64,000 bases of DNA from Idiomarinaceae bacterium (GTDB taxonomy: Bacteria; Pseudomonadota; Gammaproteobacteria; Enterobacterales; Alteromonadaceae): assembly GCA_002685255.1 (NCBI GenBank), contig NYWU01000020.1, forward strand, positions 1 through 64,000. Reading direction: 5' to 3'. The notes beneath the pieces were generated by a model. The model did no database searches and had not been told where the DNA came from. It saw nothing but the letters and a program-made list of their open reading frames with translations. Below, piece after piece: positions 9,379 to 17,589 of the stretch. Position 1 is the first letter of the stretch. Each line of letters starts with the position of its first letter. Both the position numbers and the translations under genes were made by a program.

Positions 9379-10329
9379 ATGAAGTTAGCCATGATTATGG
9401 ACCCTATCGCACACGTAAAAACTGAAAAGGACACCAGTTTCCGACTCTTGCTCGAAGCACAAGCGCGGGGTTACCAGAGTTACTATATTGAGATGGCCGA
9501 TCTACTCATTGATTCAGGTCGCCCCTATGCGATGGCACGTAAGATCACCGTCAAAGACCAAAAGACAGACTTTTATCAGTTAAGCGATGTGGAGAAGCTA
9601 CCGCTCGGCGACTTTGATGTGATCATGATGCGCAAAGACCCGCCGTTTGATAGTCAGTTCCTCTATGCAACCCACATCTTTGATTTGGCGCAAGCTGAAG
9701 GTGCGCTGGTAGTGAATAACCCGCAAAGCTTGCGAGATTGTAATGAAAAGCTTTATACCAGTTGGTTTCCTGAGTTTATCACCGATAGTTTGGTGTCTGC
9801 CAATGCTGAGCAACTTAAGGCGTTTCACAAGAAGCACGGTACCGTTATTCTTAAACCGCTAGACGGGATGGGTGGTGCATCAATATTTAAAGTGAACGAA
9901 GACGGTGCAAATTTAGGTGTCATCATCGAAACACTGACTGAGAAAGGTCAACGTTATGCCATGGCACAAAAATATCTGCCAGAGATTAAAGACGGCGACA
10001 AGCGGATTCTAATTATTAATGGTGAACCTGTGCCTTACGCACTGGCTCGCATTCCTTCTGCTGGTGAGACACGCGGCAACCTCGCGGCAGGCGGTAGTGG
10101 GCGTCCGCAACCGTTGAGCGAAAGTGACGAACGCATTGCGCGTGCTATCGGTCCAACACTTAAACAAAAAGGTTTATATCTCGTTGGTCTCGATGTCATT
10201 GGTGAACGTATTACAGAAATCAATGTGACGAGTCCAACTTGTATGCGAGAGATCGAAAACGCCTACGACATCAATATCGCAGCGCAACTCTTCGCAGCTA
10301 TTGAGCACGATCTACAGCAGCGTCGTTGA
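9379..10329 (+). CDS. gshB: Glutathione synthetase
   Basis: A 316-residue ATP-grasp ligase that joins gamma-glutamylcysteine and glycine. The N-terminal MKLAMIMDPI and MMRKDPPFDSQFLYAT are characteristic of the prokaryotic GshB group. ATP-grasp elements follow: VILKPLDGMGGASIF (ATP Lys and glycine-rich loop), the loop RGNLAAGGSGRP and the metal-binding end segment EINVTSPTCMREI. AAGGA lies eight bases before the start. It is co-directional with rsmE, yqgE and ruvX, the same block as in E. coli (rsmE-gshB-yqgE-yqgF). Confidence 0.98.
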   Translation: MKLAMIMDPIAHVKTEKDTSFRLLLEAQARGYQSYYIEMADLLIDSGRPYAMARKITVKDQKTDFYQLSDVEKLPLGDFDVIMMRKDPPFDSQFLYATHIFDLAQAEGALVVNNPQSLRDCNEKLYTSWFPEFITDSLVSANAEQLKAFHKKHGTVILKPLDGMGGASIFKVNEDGANLGVIIETLTEKGQRYAMAQKYLPEIKDGDKRILIINGEPVPYALARIPSAGETRGNLAAGGSGRPQPLSESDERIARAIGPTLKQKGLYLVGLDVIGERITEINVTSPTCMREIENAYDINIAAQLFAAIEHDLQQRR

Positions 10330-10380
10330 ATTTGCTGAATAAACCCCGATATAAGTCGTATCGTGAGTGAGGAGTGCTTT

Positions 10381-10938
10381 ATGGAAAGCTTACAAAATCA
10401 TTTTTTAATTGCTACACCCAGTATGAATGATCCGCTGTTTCGTCGTAGCGTGACTTATATCTGCGAGCACAATGAAGACGGTGCGATGGGATTGATCATC
10501 AATCAACCTGCAGAGCTAACGGTTAACTCGTTACTCGACAAACTTGAAATTGTTTACCCGGATAGCGCGGATAGCCTTAAAGGTCCAGTCTATCAAGGTG
10601 GTCCAGTGGGTCAGGAGCGAGGCTTTGTGATTCATCCGCCACAACAAAACTGGCGCAGCAGTCTTAAGTTGAGCGACGAGATTATGGTCACCACGTCACG
10701 TGATATTTTGGAGGCCTTGGGTTCGTCAGCAGCGCCTCTACAATTTCTGCTGACGCTTGGATACGCTGGCTGGGAAGCGGGACAACTAGAGCAAGAGCTA
10801 GCTGAAAATTCATGGTTGGCGATACCCGCCGACCCCGAAATACTGTTTAACACCCCTATCAACCAGCGATGGGAGAAGGCCACCGAACAGCTCGGCTTTG
10901 ATATTTGGAAGCTAGGACCGGACGTAGGTCACGCATGA
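10381..10938 (+). CDS. yqgE: YqgE/AlgH family protein
   Basis: A 185-residue cytosolic protein of the UPF0301/AlgH family, of unknown biochemical role; AlgH was named for an alginate regulator in Pseudomonas. Typical family phrases are [28 protein letters not shown] and [15 protein letters not shown] place the start at ATG 10381, preceded by GAGGAG at seven bases, rather than the track's in-frame start six codons earlier. The stop overlaps the ruvX start as ATGA, so the two are translationally coupled, as in most gammaproteobacteria. Confidence 0.93.
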   Translation: MESLQNHFLIATPSMNDPLFRRSVTYICEHNEDGAMGLIINQPAELTVNSLLDKLEIVYPDSADSLKGPVYQGGPVGQERGFVIHPPQQNWRSSLKLSDEIMVTTSRDILEALGSSAAPLQFLLTLGYAGWEAGQLEQELAENSWLAIPADPEILFNTPINQRWEKATEQLGFDIWKLGPDVGHA

Positions 10939-11342
10939 CAATTATCGGCTTTGATTTTGGCACTAAGAGTATCGGTGTGGCTGTCGGCCAGTCGATAACT
11001 GGAACTGCTTCGATATTAAAAGCGCTAAAAGCACAGGACGGCATTCCCAATTGGAATGTCGTCGAACAATTGCTTAAAGAATGGCAGCCTGAAAGAATTG
11101 TTGTTGGTTTACCGCTCAATATGGATGGCACCGAGCAGCCGCTCACCCAACGCGCCAAAAAGTTTGGCAATCGTATTCACGGCCGCTTTAATATTCCTGT
11201 CGATTTCCAGGACGAGCGTCTGACCTCTACGGCCGCTCGAGAAGCGCTGTTCGAGCGAGAAGGTTACCGTGGTCTCGAAAAAGGTAAAGTGGATAGTGCG
11301 GCCGCTCTCCTCATCGTTGAAGACTACTTACGCTCACAGTAG
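10935..11342 (+). CDS. ruvX: RuvX/YqgF, pre-16S rRNA nuclease (Holliday-junction resolvase-like)
   Basis: A 135-residue RNase H-fold nuclease that matures the 5' end of 16S rRNA; it was once proposed as a Holliday-junction resolvase. Catalytic acids are visible in [16 protein letters not shown] (first Asp), [11 protein letters not shown] (Glu) and [15 protein letters not shown] (final Asp). [10 protein letters not shown] is the family signature. The start is ATG 10935, within the yqgE stop, giving the usual length; the track's longer version is an out-of-family extension. It is the last gene of the rsmE-gshB-yqgE-ruvX run. Confidence 0.95.
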   Translation: MTIIGFDFGTKSIGVAVGQSITGTASILKALKAQDGIPNWNVVEQLLKEWQPERIVVGLPLNMDGTEQPLTQRAKKFGNRIHGRFNIPVDFQDERLTSTAAREALFEREGYRGLEKGKVDSAAALLIVEDYLRSQ

Positions 11343-11347
11343 CTATG

Positions 11348-11383
11348 TTGCCAAATCATTATAATTCGTTATAGTGATCACTA
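11348..11383 (+). promoter_or_regulatory. Sigma70-like promoter overlapped by a 12-bp palindrome
   Basis: TTGCCA (11348-11353, 5/6 to -35), a 16-base spacer and TATAGT (11370-11375, 5/6 to -10) lie 34 bases before the 96-aa protein start. The perfect palindrome TAGTGATCACTA (11372-11383) covers the end of the -10 and the likely start of transcription, which is where a repressor would sit. The regulator is unknown. Confidence 0.55.
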
Positions 11384-11408
11384 AAAATAGAAGGCTTGGG
11401 AGAGTGTC

Positions 11409-11699
11409 GTGCTAGGCAATGAAGAACCGTTTTCAGTCACAGGTAATACCATTTTATTGCGCAACGAGAACAAAAAGTTGCTGCTAGTCACTGGTGACCG
11501 CTATAAAAATATCCTTGTATCGCGCTCTGGCGTAGAGATGAGCGACTGGGGTGCCGAACGTCGGCCTGGCGTGCGCGTCATTTCTCTGCAAGAGATTTTC
11601 AAGCGCGACAAGACCTACTTTTTCATCAGAGCAGGCGGCGTGGAGTATCAGGTTGACCTGAAGTTCCAAGAAAGTCCCATCACTGAAATGAAGTTCTAA
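11409..11699 (+). CDS. Uncharacterised 96-aa protein coupled to the transglutaminase-like gene
   Basis: I do not recognise this family. The 96-residue product has no signal peptide, membrane helix or Cys. It alternates short beta-like stretches (NTILLRNENKKLLLVTG, TYFFIRAGGVEYQVDL) with a basic middle and looks like a small all-beta cytosolic domain. It is judged real because a GTG start has GGGAG six bases upstream, a good promoter precedes it, its codon use is like its neighbours, and its stop overlaps the next start as TAATG. The coupling suggests it works with, or regulates, the exported transglutaminase-like protein. Confidence 0.75.
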   Translation: MLGNEEPFSVTGNTILLRNENKKLLLVTGDRYKNILVSRSGVEMSDWGAERRPGVRVISLQEIFKRDKTYFFIRAGGVEYQVDLKFQESPITEMKF

Positions 11700-12697
11700 T
11701 GAAAACCGGTATTGGCAAGAGAGTGTCAGAGTTTGCCCACGGCATCCTTTTCGCTCTCTTGACGATACTCTGTGCATCCTATTCGCATACCGTACTTGCT
11801 GAGCAGTTAAGCTTCGAGAAGTCGTCAAATGATGGCGAACTCCGTTTCGCTTATCAATGGCAAATGCCTAATAATCAAACCGCGTCATTATCCTTTAACG
11901 TCGACCGACACGCCTTCATTCGCCCTTTTGCCAAGTTCCGCAATTATGACCGTCGACGAGCGCTGCGAGAGCTAAACTACCGAGTCAATCAGTATATACA
12001 AAGACAACGTTGGTATGGTGTGCAAGCCTTTCTTTCTCCTCGACAAGAGCAAATGACCATAAAAGCGCGCACAGCACGAAACGAACAGTTAGAAAAACGC
12101 TATCAGCAACAACTCGCAAAAGCACAACAATTCTTTACCGAGCAATGGCAAGATTACCTGTCTGCCAACGCCTATCGTTCACTGACCTTACCGCCTGGAG
12201 AAACAGGTATCATCCCTGATGCTGTTGCTATCGCTAAGCAAACACAACCACTACTGAGCAGCCTCGTTGTTGCCATCGGCAACCAATTAAAAGACAACAG
12301 CCGACGCAGTTATGTAAATTATGTCGCTCATTTTGTGCAAGCGATCCCTTACGATAGTTTAGAAGATGATTTATCGAGTCGCGGCGACGGCTTTACTCCT
12401 CCCAACCACCTATTGCTTAATAATCGTGGAGACTGCGATAGCAAGGTCAGCTTAACGCTAGCCTTACTTCGGCAAATCATTCCACAAGCTAAAATGATTG
12501 TTGTGTACTTACCCAAGCACGCCATTTTTGGTATCCAAATGGCAAGGCAGCCTAATGATGCTAAGCTCTCGCACGATGGTACCGAGTTTATCTTACTGGA
12601 TGTCGCAGGTCCCGCAGTATCACCTGCGGGACAGCTCTCGAACGATGTGCAGTTTCTTATCGATACCCAGCAATACACCGTGGTACCCGCTAACTAA
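11699..12697 (+). CDS. Exported transglutaminase-like protein (putative cysteine peptidase or transferase)
   Basis: A 332-residue protein with an N-terminal signal or anchor (about residues 15-35, ending HTVLAEQ). A basic, Arg/Gln-rich middle (about 75-165) follows, then a C-terminal papain-like transglutaminase core. The presumed triad is Cys246 in NRGDCDSK, His274 in PKHAIFG and Asp301 in FILLDVAGP, with the spacing expected of bacterial transglutaminase-like cysteine peptidases. Such proteins act in the periplasm on peptides or protein cross-links. The substrate here is unknown. It is coupled to the 96-aa gene and ends one base from the convergent phoH-like gene with no terminator between. 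Confidence 0.75.
   Translation: MKTGIGKRVSEFAHGILFALLTILCASYSHTVLAEQLSFEKSSNDGELRFAYQWQMPNNQTASLSFNVDRHAFIRPFAKFRNYDRRRALRELNYRVNQYIQRQRWYGVQAFLSPRQEQMTIKARTARNEQLEKRYQQQLAKAQQFFTEQWQDYLSANAYRSLTLPPGETGIIPDAVAIAKQTQPLLSSLVVAIGNQLKDNSRRSYVNYVAHFVQAIPYDSLEDDLSSRGDGFTPPNHLLLNNRGDCDSKVSLTLALLRQIIPQAKMIVVYLPKHAIFGIQMARQPNDAKLSHDGTEFILLDVAGPAVSPAGQLSNDVQFLIDTQQYTVVPAN
12609..12632. other. Perfect 9-bp GC-rich hairpin within the 3' end of the transglutaminase-like gene
   Basis: GTCCCGCAG (12609-12617) and CTGCGGGAC (12624-12632) pair perfectly around a six-base loop. Neither strand has a T run after it. It lies 65 bases before the end of the plus-strand gene and about 70 bases past the phoH-like stop on the minus strand, so it may protect or define a 3' end at a junction lacking ordinary terminators. 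Confidence 0.45.
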
Positions 12698-12698
12698 A

Positions 12699-14102
12699 TT
12701 ACAAATGCTCTTCGGCGTATTCAGCGAGACTACTTCTGACCACACCATTTAAGTTGATGGTAGCGCTGCCTGGATAATCCTTAAAACGTTCCACGATAAA
12801 GGTGAGTCCTGAGGTGACAGCAGTTAAGTAGTAACTATCAATCTGCGCTAAGTTTCCTGAAACAACGAGTTTTGTATTCTCCCCACACCGAGTAATGATG
12901 GTTTTTAGTTGTGATGCCGTTAAGTTTTGAGCTTCATCAAGTATAACCACCGCATTTTGAATACTCCGCCCTCGCATAAAGTTTAATGATTTAAATTGGA
13001 TATTCGCCTTCGTCATAATGTAATTAAGACTCGAGTCCATGCTTTCATCATTTTTATGCAATACCTCAAGCGAGTCGGTTATAGCCGATAACCAAGGTGC
13101 CATTTTTTCTTCTTCGGTACCTGGCAAGAAGCCTATCGACTCAGCAATCTCAGGCGTATTGCGCGTAACAATTATTTTTTCGTAGATTCCCTTTTCGACG
13201 ACCATTTCTAAGGCTGCGGCCAGCGCTAATAACGTCTTACCACTACCCGCGGGGCCGGTCAGAATAACCATGTCTAAGCTTGTATCAAGTAGCGCGTGCA
13301 TCGCCATCGCTTGATATATATTCTTAGGATGAATTCCCCAAGCGCTGTAGCCCATCAAGCGCTCATGTCCCAAGTCCATAAGCGTTACAGAGGTATCATC
13401 AAAGGTATCCACTCGTGCTGCGAAATGCTCTGTTTCATCGATAAAGTATTCGTTGTAGAAGATTTGCGGCATGTGTTCGCGCGAGACCGTATGATAAGCA
13501 TCTCGCCCCTCTTGCAACGTACTAACGTCGCCTACTTGCTGCCAAAAGTCCCCTTCAAACTGGTAGAAACCCTTTGTAAGTAGGCGAATATCGTCAATTA
13601 ATTGGTCAGTGCGATAATCTTCAACATGTTTTACGCCTGCGCCCTTCGCCTTTAAGCGCATATTGATATCTTTTGTCACCAGTGTAACGGTGCTACCCGC
13701 AAACTTAATTTGCAGTTCTAACGCCACTTGAATAATGCGGTGGTCATTTTCGTTCAGCGCCAAAGCCGACGCGCTTTGCTCTAGCTCATAATCTGGAAAA
13801 ATGGCGAGTGTCCCGTTCGCTTGGTGATCGCCACTGAGTTGCGTCAATGGCACGCCTTCTACAATTTGCTCAGGTGTTGCATCTTTCAGCACCTCCTCCA
13901 GTGATCGGATCGCGACGCGCGCATCTCGACTCACGTCTTTGTTGCGATCCTTAATATTGTCTAACTCTTCTAACACGACCATGGGAATAACGACGTTATG
14001 CTCATCGAAGCTTAGAAAGGCAAGCGGGTCATGCAACAGAATATTGGTATCTAAAACGAAGTACTTAGTAGCTTGGGAGGGTTGACTAACATTTGCGGTC
14101 AT
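12699..14102 (-). CDS. PhoH-family ATPase with N-terminal PIN domain (PhoH2-like)
   Basis: A 467-residue two-domain protein. Residues about 15-150 form a PIN nuclease domain (YFVLDTNILLHDP, LEELDNIK, LVTKDINMR with conserved acids). Residues about 220-460 form a PhoH P-loop ATPase with ILTGPAGSGKTLLALA and VVILDEAQNLT. In mycobacteria the same architecture (PhoH2) is reported as a sequence-specific RNA helicase and RNase; the role in gammaproteobacteria is unproven. It differs from E. coli PhoH, which has no PIN domain. I start at ATG 14102, eight bases after AAAAGG; the track's GTG three codons earlier lies against the ribosome site. It is divergent from rapA. Confidence 0.92.
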   Translation of the reverse strand: MTANVSQPSQATKYFVLDTNILLHDPLAFLSFDEHNVVIPMVVLEELDNIKDRNKDVSRDARVAIRSLEEVLKDATPEQIVEGVPLTQLSGDHQANGTLAIFPDYELEQSASALALNENDHRIIQVALELQIKFAGSTVTLVTKDINMRLKAKGAGVKHVEDYRTDQLIDDIRLLTKGFYQFEGDFWQQVGDVSTLQEGRDAYHTVSREHMPQIFYNEYFIDETEHFAARVDTFDDTSVTLMDLGHERLMGYSAWGIHPKNIYQAMAMHALLDTSLDMVILTGPAGSGKTLLALAAALEMVVEKGIYEKIIVTRNTPEIAESIGFLPGTEEEKMAPWLSAITDSLEVLHKNDESMDSSLNYIMTKANIQFKSLNFMRGRSIQNAVVILDEAQNLTASQLKTIITRCGENTKLVVSGNLAQIDSYYLTAVTSGLTFIVERFKDYPGSATINLNGVVRSSLAEYAEEHL

Positions 14103-14172
14103 AGCGTACACCTTTTGTTATCGTTTGATTAAAGCGTAGACCAAAATTCGTGACACAGGGATGACAGTCGCA

Positions 14173-14201
14173 TTGTTTTTTTCTAATCTCCCCATTACTA
14201 T
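14173..14201 (+). promoter_or_regulatory. Candidate promoter for rapA
   Basis: TTGTTT (14173-14178), a 17-base spacer and TACTAT (14196-14201) lie 36 bases upstream of the rapA GTG. The hexamers are only 3/6 and 4/6 matches, so this is tentative. Confidence 0.3.
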
Positions 14202-14237
14202 TGCCGACCTTTAAAGTTAGCGCATAGGAAGGACGAA

Positions 14238-16892
14238 GTGAGCGAGTTTAGTTTAGGGCAACGTTGGTTAAGCGAAACTGAAACAGATTTAGGCCTTGGC
14301 GTAGTCACAGCCGTGGATGGACGCCAGGTGTCCGTGATGTTCCCCAGCACGGGTGAAACACGAATGTACGCTAAATCCGACGCACCGCTCGCTCGATTTG
14401 TGCTGAATGAAGGACAAGAAGCAACACACGCTGACCAGTGGCGTTTTGTAGTCACCGAGGCAAAAGAACACCAAGGCTTAGCCATTTATTTTGGTGAGCG
14501 CTTGGATTCAGGTGAAGAAGTGATGGTGCCAGAGTCTCAGTTGGCCCATCAAATAGACACCAATCCAGCTTTAACTCGCTTTATTGCCGGTCAAGCCGAC
14601 CGACACGATCTCTATCTTCTGCGCATGCAAGGTCAACAACAACTTGCTCAATGGCAACAAAGTACCGTTACCGGCTTACTCGGTGCGCGAGTCAATTTGT
14701 TACCGCACCAATGCTATGTCGCTTCCACCGTAGCCAACCGCTATCATCCACGCGTCATGCTCGCTGACGAAGTCGGTCTTGGTAAGACCATTGAGGCCGG
14801 CATGATTATCAAGCGCCAGCATGTTACTGGACGCAGTCGGCGCGTGCTCGTAGCGGTTCCTGACAGCCTTCGTCACCAATGGTTAGTTGAAATGAGGCGC
14901 CGTTTCGCACTCGATTTCAGTGTATTTGATGAAGCCAGAATCCGAGAAGCGCAACTCGATAGTGATAATCCATTTTCTACTGAACAATTAGTGATTATCA
15001 ACAACAAGATCCTACACGATGAGCAGTGGCATGACGCACTCATGGGGGCCGAGTTCGACATGTTGGTGGTCGACGAAGCCCATCACCTTAATGACAACAC
15101 ACCAGGCTATGAGCACTTTGCTCAACTAGCGAAAGCCATCCCCGGTTTATTGTTATTGACAGCAACCCCTGAGCAAGAAGGTAACGAAGGTCACTTTAAG
15201 CGTCTGCAGTTACTTGATCCAGACCGCTTTAACGATTTCAACGCGTTCGAAGAAGAGCAAACCCACTATCGCGAACTCGCCGAGCAAGCAAATAACCTGA
15301 GCGGTGAGGCATTAGACGAACTCCTTGATGAGCACGGTACTGGACGAGTGATGTTTAGAAACCGTCGCCAAAATGTAGGCGGATTCCCGGCACGCCATTT
15401 TCATTCGGTAAAATTACCTGAACCCGAGGATGACATGCGTGAGCCTTGGTGGTTAGGCGACCCGCGTGTTACCTGGCTTATCGATCATATAAAAAGTAAC
15501 CGTGATGACAAAACATTGCTTATTTGTCACAGCGCGAAAACGGTGAATGAGCTCGCTGAAGCATTGCGTGTGCTCGAAGGGATTAACGCTGCTGTATTCC
15601 ACGAAGGGATGTCATTACTTGAGCGCGACCGCGCTGCTGAATTTTTTGCCGACGACGATAACGGTAGTCCAATTCTATTATGTTCGGAGATTGGCAGTGA
15701 AGGTCGTAACTTCCAATTTGTACATCAGCTTGTTCTCTTTGATTTACCTGGGAATCCAGACTTATTGGAGCAGCGCATTGGTCGGCTTGATCGTATCGGA
15801 CAGACTCAAGACATCCAAATTTACTTGCCGTACTTAGAGGATTCCGACGAAGGTATTTTACTGCCGTGGTATCACACGATGAATGCATTCGAACAATGCA
15901 ACCCGGTGGGTCGGCGCATGTACGATGAGTTTGCTCAACCAATTAAAAAGTCGTTACTCAGTTGCCAACCGCTCCCGCAAGAGATACTGCAGCAGAGCGC
16001 CGAGCTTCATCAGCAGTTAATGAGTGAAGTCGAAAAAGGGCGCGATAAGCTACAAGAATTGAATGCGTGTCGCCCCCAACAGGCCGAAGCCGTTATTTCG
16101 GCAATCGAGGAAACGAGCGATACAGCGCACCTGAGCGAGTTTATGACCACGTTTTGGGAACGCTTTGGAATTGACGCCGAGGAACTCGACGAGACGCGAA
16201 CCTTCGTCAAACCAAGCGAGCATATGCGTGTCGAGGCCATTCCGGGCTTGCAAGAAGAAGGGATGACTATCACCTTTGACCGCACCACCGCACTTAATTA
16301 CGAGGACGTCGAATTCTTAAGTTGGGATCATCCGCATGTGCAAGAAGCTTTGGATATCGTGACTCAGCAAGACTTCGGTAGCGTGTGCGTGACTAAGCTG
16401 AATAACAAAGCCCTTCCAGAGGGGGCTTGGTTCATGGAAGTAGACTTTAGCGCGCACATTAACGCGCCTCAGAATGCGGTAGCACAGGAGTTCTTCCCAC
16501 TGCAAAACCACCGTATACTGCTCGATAGCCAAGGACGCGAATTGACCAGCAAAGTGCCTCGCGATGCGTTAACCAAGCAGGCTGACTTTATGGATAAAAA
16601 AACCTCGCGTCAGATATTAAAACAACTGCGTGACGTGACTAAGTCGCATTTGGAGGTCGCGCGCAGTTCTGCTGAGGCATGGCTTGTGGAACAAAGTGCT
16701 GCAATTCGCACGCGTATTAACGAAAGTTTAGGAAAGGAACTTGATCGTTTGACCAAGCTTAAGCAGCGCAATCCTTCGGTACGTGACTCTGAAATTCGTG
16801 CCATCGAACTGCGCAAGCAAACGTTGTTAGAAGCACTTGAGCAACCGCAGCTTTCATTGTTTGCAGTGCGTATTTTGGTTAATCACCATTAA
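14238..16892 (+). CDS. rapA: RNA polymerase-associated ATPase RapA (Swi2/Snf2 family)
   Basis: An 884-residue Swi2/Snf2 ATPase that binds RNA polymerase and recycles it from stalled post-termination complexes. The start MSEFSLGQRWLSETETDLGLG matches E. coli RapA and its N-terminal Tudor-like domains. The helicase core shows ADEVGLGKTIEAG (motif I), VVDEAHHL (DEAH box), LLLTATPEQ (motif III) and DRIGQTQDIQIY (motif VI). The GTG start follows AGGAAGGA. It is shorter than the E. coli protein (968), with loss spread through the spacer and C-terminal domains and no frameshift seen. The stop overlaps rluA as TAATG, an arrangement shared with E. coli, where rluA and rapA are neighbours. Confidence 0.96.
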   Translation: MSEFSLGQRWLSETETDLGLGVVTAVDGRQVSVMFPSTGETRMYAKSDAPLARFVLNEGQEATHADQWRFVVTEAKEHQGLAIYFGERLDSGEEVMVPESQLAHQIDTNPALTRFIAGQADRHDLYLLRMQGQQQLAQWQQSTVTGLLGARVNLLPHQCYVASTVANRYHPRVMLADEVGLGKTIEAGMIIKRQHVTGRSRRVLVAVPDSLRHQWLVEMRRRFALDFSVFDEARIREAQLDSDNPFSTEQLVIINNKILHDEQWHDALMGAEFDMLVVDEAHHLNDNTPGYEHFAQLAKAIPGLLLLTATPEQEGNEGHFKRLQLLDPDRFNDFNAFEEEQTHYRELAEQANNLSGEALDELLDEHGTGRVMFRNRRQNVGGFPARHFHSVKLPEPEDDMREPWWLGDPRVTWLIDHIKSNRDDKTLLICHSAKTVNELAEALRVLEGINAAVFHEGMSLLERDRAAEFFADDDNGSPILLCSEIGSEGRNFQFVHQLVLFDLPGNPDLLEQRIGRLDRIGQTQDIQIYLPYLEDSDEGILLPWYHTMNAFEQCNPVGRRMYDEFAQPIKKSLLSCQPLPQEILQQSAELHQQLMSEVEKGRDKLQELNACRPQQAEAVISAIEETSDTAHLSEFMTTFWERFGIDAEELDETRTFVKPSEHMRVEAIPGLQEEGMTITFDRTTALNYEDVEFLSWDHPHVQEALDIVTQQDFGSVCVTKLNNKALPEGAWFMEVDFSAHINAPQNAVAQEFFPLQNHRILLDSQGRELTSKVPRDALTKQADFMDKKTSRQILKQLRDVTKSHLEVARSSAEAWLVEQSAAIRTRINESLGKELDRLTKLKQRNPSVRDSEIRAIELRKQTLLEALEQPQLSLFAVRILVNHH

Positions 16893-17551
16893 TGGCGTTA
16901 CTTCATTATCAGCCACCAACCGACCCTTATCTCAAGATAATATATCGAGATAATGCGTTGGTTGTGGTCGATAAACCAGCGGGAATACTGAGCGTACCTG
17001 GCAAAGCGATCGAACACAGGGATTCAATGTACACGCGCTTAGCACGTATTTTTCCAGAGATACGAGTCGTACATCGGCTGGATATGGCGACCTCGGGTGT
17101 GATGGTATTTGCACTCGGTAAAGCGTCACAAAGCCATCTCAGCAAACAGTTTCAACAACGCACAACACAAAAAACCTATCTCGCCAAGGTATGGGGGCAT
17201 TTGCCGGGCAATCATGGTTGCATCGATTTGCCTCTCAGCTGTGACTGGCCAAACCGACCTAAACAACAAGTCGACTTTGTTAACGGCAAGGCGAGCCAAA
17301 CGTTTTATCAAGTATTAGCGCAACAGTCGCAAACTAGCTTAGTTAAGCTGTCTCCACATACGGGTCGTTCGCATCAACTACGCGTGCATATGCTCGCGTT
17401 GGACTGTCCTATTCTAGGTGATAAGTTTTACGCTCACTCCGCAGCATTCGATGCCGCCGAGCGATTATTACTACACGCATTTGAGTTGAAGATAGCTCAT
17501 CCGCTCACAGAACAACCGGTCACTTTTAGCAGCCCCAGTCCATTTGGTTAA
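16892..17551 (+). CDS. rluA: Dual-specificity 23S rRNA/tRNA pseudouridine synthase RluA
   Basis: A 219-residue pseudouridine synthase that in E. coli modifies U746 of 23S rRNA and U32 of several tRNAs. The catalytic Asp lies in VVHRLDMATSGVMVF. Other family marks are VVVDKPAGILSVPG, KTYLAKVWG and PHTGRSHQLRVHM. It has no S4 domain, which fits RluA rather than RluC/RluD. Length and position after rapA match E. coli. Translation is coupled to rapA by TAATG. Confidence 0.95.
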   Translation: MALLHYQPPTDPYLKIIYRDNALVVVDKPAGILSVPGKAIEHRDSMYTRLARIFPEIRVVHRLDMATSGVMVFALGKASQSHLSKQFQQRTTQKTYLAKVWGHLPGNHGCIDLPLSCDWPNRPKQQVDFVNGKASQTFYQVLAQQSQTSLVKLSPHTGRSHQLRVHMLALDCPILGDKFYAHSAAFDAAERLLLHAFELKIAHPLTEQPVTFSSPSPFG

Positions 17552-17589
17552 ACACCTAAAGACTTGACCACTGCTGACGATAAAGGTGT

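Noticed and set aside
15547-15942. ORFs on both strands inside rapA
   Set aside because: They are out of frame with a gene bearing all Swi2/Snf2 motifs and have no family character; shadow ORFs.
17551-17589. ACACCT/AGGTGT repeat covering the ribosome site of the DUF3530 gene
   Set aside because: Only six base pairs with a 26-base loop; expected by chance. Mentioned in the gene entry only.
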